Part shown: positions 30,702-33,545 of the stretch, piece after piece
How positions within the stretch are numbered: position 1 is the stretch's first letter
Layout of the letters: each line of letters starts with the position of its first letter
DNA from: Neobacillus muris
Lineage (GTDB): Bacteria; Bacillota; Bacilli; Bacillales; Cytobacillaceae
Reading direction: 5' to 3'
DNA: 33,545 bases
NCBI RefSeq assembly: GCF_943193175.1
Contig: NZ_CALPDF010000049.1
Coordinates: 1-33,545, forward strand
Notes under the pieces: model-generated
Told to the model about the DNA's origin: nothing
What the model saw: the letters and a program-made list of their open reading frames with translations, nothing else
The model's database searches: none
Position numbers and translations under genes: made by a program

Positions 30702-32181
30702 AAGATATATAAGGGTCCGAAAATCGGTAGTGGATTCTCGGACTCCCATCTTCTTTTATTTCAATTCTTTCTATTAGTTTGTGAAGCATTTCTTCGTCAA
30801 GAACAGGGTTTTGAACAAACCGTTCAATTTGTTGGATTAGTTTTGTAAAATCAATCGTTTGTTTTTGTTGAAGCAATCCCTTTTCTAATTTTAACTTTTC
30901 CTCAGTTAGTTTAGCGAGTTGGATACCATTATCCTCAATGAGCAATCTGTATTCTTCATCTTGGATTTCACCCCGTATTTTCATGCGAAGTGCAGTCGTT
31001 TTGTCTTTCTTTATGTTTTCTATCTCCTTGAGAATGTTAGTGAGTTGTTTTTGATCCCGCTGAATGAATTTTGCAACCTTTTTCTCAATGTCTTTTTGAA
31101 TAGATTTTGTAGAGAGTGCTGAAAACATTTGCTTTATATCATTTGAAATTGCCTCAATCAGTCCATTTTCTCTTACATGGTGATCTGAACATTTTGTATG
31201 ACCATACTTATTGTATGCCCCACAAATATATCCCTTACGATTGGCTTTATAATGCATACTCTTACCACAATCAGCACAAAAGGAAATATTTGTGAAGAGA
31301 TGTTTTTTTGCATATGGTCGTTTACGTTTTCTTTCAGAGATTAACTGTTGAACAACATGAAAATCATCTTTAGAGATAATAGGCTTGTGTGTGTTTTCGA
31401 TGACAACATAATTTGCTGGATCAATCTTTTTACGTTTTTCAGTTGTTACACTAATGGAAGTTTCCTTTTGTTGAACTAGATTACCAATGTAATGTTGATT
31501 TTCTAGTATTTTTCTAACGGTAGACCCATGCCATAGTGAGCTAGAATTTCTCTTTCCTGCAATTTCAGAAGGAGTTGCTATACCCTCCTCTAATAGCTCC
31601 CTCGCAATTCTGTCAAATCCTTTACCTGAAAGATAAGAGTTGAATATTTGACGTACTACATCAGGAGTGGAATCATCTCTGACCTTTAAAACTCCATTCT
31701 CAACATAATATCCGTAGGGTGGAATGGAACCCTTAAATTTACCGATCTTTGCTCTGATTTGTAGAGCAGTCTTCACACGTTCACTTGTTCTTTGGGATTC
31801 TTGTTCATACATCCAAGCGTATAGTCCAAACATCTGAGTATTTCCCGATAGTGTGTCAATAGCACCATCCATGGTGAGGATGTGTATACCTTGAATTTCT
31901 GCTAGATTTTTAATTTCATAAGATAATTGTCCATTTCTGGCTAATCTGGATAATTCCTTTGCCAAAATAATGTCGAACTTCTTCATTCTTGCATCTTCAA
32001 TCATCCGTTTTAGAGCAGGACGTTTCTTTGATTTCGTTCCAGACTCAATGTCTAAATATATATCAAATAAGTCCCATCCCTTCTCGGATAATAGATTCAT
32101 AAACAATTCTTTTTGGTTTTCAAGGGACTGTTTTTGTTCTTCTTTGTTTGTTGAGACACGAATGTAAATTGCTGATCTCAT
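30529..32181 (-). CDS. large serine recombinase (site-specific integrase), C-terminus altered at the junction
   Basis: A 550-residue frame. Resolvase catalytic domain with nucleophile S10 (YIRVSTNKEEQ) and AKELSRLARNGQLS (arginine active site), a recombinase domain (PPYGYYVENG, RKILENQHYIGNLVQ), a zinc ribbon (C302, C305, C320, C331) and a long coiled coil (about 360-450). The protein-like part ends near HYRFSDPYISSIF. Residues from about 494 onward are read from the antisense of the rlmCD coding region and look random. So the original stop lay outside the present left junction, and the gene was fused to host sequence on integration. Bacillus subtilis also has a recombinase gene beside yefA, as remembered. 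ATG overlaps the stop of the small gene before it (ATGA). Confidence 0.9.
   Translation of the reverse strand: MRSAIYIRVSTNKEEQKQSLENQKELFMNLLSEKGWDLFDIYLDIESGTKSKKRPALKRMIEDARMKKFDIILAKELSRLARNGQLSYEIKNLAEIQGIHILTMDGAIDTLSGNTQMFGLYAWMYEQESQRTSERVKTALQIRAKIGKFKGSIPPYGYYVENGVLKVRDDSTPDVVRQIFNSYLSGKGFDRIARELLEEGIATPSEIAGKRNSSSLWHGSTVRKILENQHYIGNLVQQKETSISVTTEKRKKIDPANYVVIENTHKPIISKDDFHVVQQLISERKRKRPYAKKHLFTNISFCADCGKSMHYKANRKGYICGAYNKYGHTKCSDHHVRENGLIEAISNDIKQMFSALSTKSIQKDIEKKVAKFIQRDQKQLTNILKEIENIKKDKTTALRMKIRGEIQDEEYRLLIEDNGIQLAKLTEEKLKLEKGLLQQKQTIDFTKLIQQIERFVQNPVLDEEMLHKLIERIEIKEDGSPRIHYRFSDPYISSIFLRATHSTRRVSYVETYRPAALPASYIPHPLKSEDPGPMLLGCRRHTPPFLASCP
30659..30692. other. candidate attachment-site dyad in the 3' end of rlmCD (attL)
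   Basis: TACGA-CACAC (30659-30668) and GTGTG...TCGTA (ending 30692) form an imperfect inverted repeat around GTCGAGTGCT, inside the codons for the conserved HVECC segment. Serine recombinases use imperfect dyads of about 40-50 bp. Exact core unknown; needs the right end of the element. Confidence 0.35.
30700..30760 (+). terminator. probable terminator of rlmCD, inside the recombinase reading frame
   Basis: AGAAGAT (30700-30706) pairs with ATCTTCT (30748-30754), and GGGTCCGA (30713-30720) with TCGGACTCCC (30738-30747) with a small bulge, followed by TTTTATTT. On the minus strand the same bases encode the last native-looking residues of the recombinase. Confidence 0.55.
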
Positions 32182-32342
32182 GCCACTTCCTCTCCTTTCT
32201 CGTTAGAAGAGTCAGTGGAATTCACCTTAGTATTATCATAGAATTCCTTAATGAGTGCGTCAATTTTTTCATTCAAAATGGATTGGAAAATGTCTTCGAG
32301 GGTAATTGGGGATTGATTGTTGAAGATTCTTTCGAGGGTCAT
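32178..32342 (-). CDS. 54-residue protein coupled to the recombinase
   Basis: Starts MTLERIFNNQSPITLEDIF, is acidic and helical (EKIDALIKEFYDN), and ends with a serine/glutamate-rich tail. AGGAGG lies 8 bases upstream of the ATG, and its TGA overlaps the recombinase ATG. Promoter TTGAAA/TAAAAT lies 40 bases upstream. It is too hydrophilic for a membrane protein. It could be a recombinase cofactor or directionality factor, but the sequence gives no proof. Confidence 0.7.
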   Translation of the reverse strand: MTLERIFNNQSPITLEDIFQSILNEKIDALIKEFYDNTKVNSTDSSNEKGEEVA

Positions 32343-32382
32343 GATGTTTTCCTCCTGTTGTTTTTATTTATTGTAGATTCTC

Positions 32383-32412
32383 ATTTTAAAATAATTGAGT
32401 GGGGAATTTCAA
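32383..32412 (-). promoter_or_regulatory. promoter of the recombinase operon
   Basis: Minus strand: TTGAAA (32412-32407), 18-base spacer, TAAAAT (32388-32383), about 40 bases before the ATG of the small coupled gene. Confidence 0.6.
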
Positions 32413-32625
32413 AGTCATAAGGTTTGAGGGTGTTCGACGGAAATGTAACTTATGATTTACTTTATTGAGGTAAACTTCCTTCCTTTCATTGTAAAATCTT
32501 GTTATGTTTCTATCATAATTAGGAGAATGGCATAAATCAAAATTTTTAGGTTCGAGGAAGTATCAATAACATAGAATAATAACTACTATCAAAAGACATC
32601 AAAAGAAAATGAAAGCCAATAAACG

Positions 32626-32660
32626 AAACCGTAAGCATACAGCTTTTACGGTTTTTTTCT
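32626..32660 (+). terminator. Rho-independent terminator in the element control region
   Basis: AAACCGTAA (32626-32634) pairs with TTACGGTTT (32646-32654), then TTTTTC. No gene ends just before it on the plus strand, so it may end a short RNA. Confidence 0.75.
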
Positions 32661-32856
32661 TGTAGTCATATACCTGTAATCTACTAGATAAAAGGAAAAT
32701 ACTGAACCTTTACTATTATGCACTTGCTGTAATGTTGTTGAACTATTTTGTGAGGACATTGTTGAATATTTTCTTTACAACTTCAGTAGGATGCTTTACT
32801 TAACAATCACATTGGTACCTATCAATGTGTTGAGAAGTCATATAAATTAGTTAGGG

Positions 32857-32912
32857 ACGGGAAAGACGAAACTAAGAGAACCCTTGATAACAAAGGGTTT
32901 CCTTGCTCCCGT
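32857..32912 (+). other. nested hairpin in the leader of the Rep-like gene
   Basis: Outer arms ACGGGA (32857-32862) and TCCCGT (32907-32912) enclose inner arms AACCCTT (32879-32885) and AAGGGTT (32893-32899). Ends 12 bases before the ribosome site of the next gene. Could be a leader control structure or the double-strand origin of a rolling-circle replicon. Confidence 0.5.
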
Positions 32913-32939
32913 GAACAAAAACAAAAGGAGATGGTTTAA

Positions 32940-33545
32940 TTGATTCACACATTCGAATTGATGTTGCTCGTAGAATATCACGATATTCAACACCTATTTT
33001 CCATGTATGGTGTTAACCTCAACAAGTATGATTACTTTGGGGCTGCGGTTAAAAAACTTAACTGTGGAGTAAAAAAGAAATTCCCAGCATATTCTATTAC
33101 TTGGATTAGCTGTCGTGCAGATGGGGACTGGAATCTACACTTGAAAGTGGATGCTGTCAAAATGTTGAATAGAGGAGAGGTTATAGAAGATGATTATGAT
33201 TTGATAGAATCAGATATACGAAAATTCCTTATCAGACATCTTGGACACTCTGAATATTTTGATTCGCATACTCTCACAAGAATTGACTACAAAATGGACG
33301 TGAAGCTACCTAATCCAAAAGAAAGGGAGCTGTTATTCCACTTGCTAGAAAAATACACAATGAAGTATGGATACAAAGAGAAAATCAAGTGGGGAAAGGA
33401 TGATGACGGCAATCCTATAAAATATGAAACATCTCAATACCATAAATCCAAGAGTGTAGAACTGGTGATCTGTTTTTTGCAAGCAGAAAGTGCAGAAAAA
33501 TGCAGCGAAATTTACATAGGCTTGCAGCTAGTGTTTACATTAAAT
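32940..33545 (+). CDS. replication initiator-like protein, partial (runs off the window)
   Basis: At least 202 residues without a stop, so the 3' end is outside the window. The start is TTG 32940, 9 bases after AAGGAG (32925-32930); the in-frame ATG codons come later. Readable blocks are YDYFGAAVKKLNCGVKKKFP, YSITWISCRADGDWNLHLKV, TRIDYKMDVKLPNPKERELL and YHKSKSVELVI. The TRIDYK, Y-x-K and KSVEL order recalls replication initiators of the phage CRI/gene X or plasmid Rep type. This is remembered similarity only. The last 25 or so residues are less convincing, so a frameshift near 33470 is possible. It lies on the mobile element, facing away from the recombinase. Confidence 0.55.
   Translation, partial: MIHTFELMLLVEYHDIQHLFSMYGVNLNKYDYFGAAVKKLNCGVKKKFPAYSITWISCRADGDWNLHLKVDAVKMLNRGEVIEDDYDLIESDIRKFLIRHLGHSEYFDSHTLTRIDYKMDVKLPNPKERELLFHLLEKYTMKYGYKEKIKWGKDDDGNPIKYETSQYHKSKSVELVICFLQAESAEKCSEIYIGLQLVFTLN

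Larger units (their letters stand above)
32413..32939. other. AT-rich non-coding control region of the element
   Basis: No ORF with a ribosome site is visible over this stretch. It contains a terminator (32626-32660), the inverted repeat CACATTG/CAATGTG (32808-32829) and a nested hairpin in the leader of the following gene (32857-32912). Such an arrangement between a divergent integrase operon and a replication gene would suit operators or a replication origin; which of these it is cannot be said. Confidence 0.5.

Noticed and set aside
30919..31122. 67-residue plus-strand frame inside the recombinase gene
   Set aside because: Shadow of the recombinase coding sequence in another frame, without a ribosome site.
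32610..32666. 18-codon ORF starting at ATG 32610
   Set aside because: No ribosome site, and it runs through a terminator hairpin.

Overview
The window looks like the chromosome of a spore-forming, low-to-mid-GC Bacillaceae (Bacillus, Neobacillus or Mesobacillus-like). The reasons are a FosB-type bacillithiol transferase, a GerAB-type spore germination permease, a c-di-AMP (ydaO/yuaA-type) riboswitch in front of a Ktr potassium system, strong AGGAGG ribosome sites, and the ancestral Bacillus order gatCAB - dgkB - rlmCD, here stretched by inserted accessory genes.

Layout. 1-3.3 kb: the end of a 52-bp tandem repeat array, then a SAM methyltransferase, fosB, a lysozyme-like exoprotein, an OsmC peroxidase-like protein and a VanZ protein. 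3.3-6.6 kb: gatCAB, which makes Gln-tRNA(Gln) by transamidation, closed by a terminator. 6.6-10.4 kb: a short broken gene coupled to an SE1832-family protein, a VOC protein divergent from a wrecked MocR-type regulator, an IS21-like end fragment, a thioredoxin-like protein, plsY and a second methyltransferase. 10.5-13.7 kb: a tightly overlapped five-gene operon for an ECF sigma factor, its zinc-finger anti-sigma factor and three membrane proteins; the sigma gene has no ATG/GTG/TTG start and appears to use AUC. 13.9-17.1 kb: dgkB (lipid kinase) and the pncA-pncB NAD salvage pair. 17.3-19.3 kb: two small exported or membrane proteins, then an orphan GerAB permease overlapped by a 45-residue membrane ORF. 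19.3-26.7 kb: a DUF4317 protein, a HesB-like gene with an in-frame UGA and a SECIS-like hairpin (candidate selenoprotein), trhA, a sulfite-oxidase-like protein, a UbiB-type kinase, repeat membrane proteins and a DDAH-like hydrolase. 26.7-29.2 kb: c-di-AMP riboswitch and terminator controlling ktrB-ktrA. 29.3-30.7 kb: rlmCD.

From about 30.7 kb to the end lies the left end of an integrated mobile element. A serine recombinase on the minus strand reads through the junction into the antisense of the rlmCD 3' end. It is coupled to a 54-residue ORF, and beyond a structured non-coding leader a replication-initiator-like gene runs off the window.

Most unusual points: the UGA-containing HesB gene with a hairpin that fits the bacterial SECIS rules, the AUC start of the sigma factor, the rlmCD/recombinase junction, and a short promoter-to-terminator unit in front of the UbiB gene. 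All functional calls come from reading the sequence and remembered family features; no searches were run.
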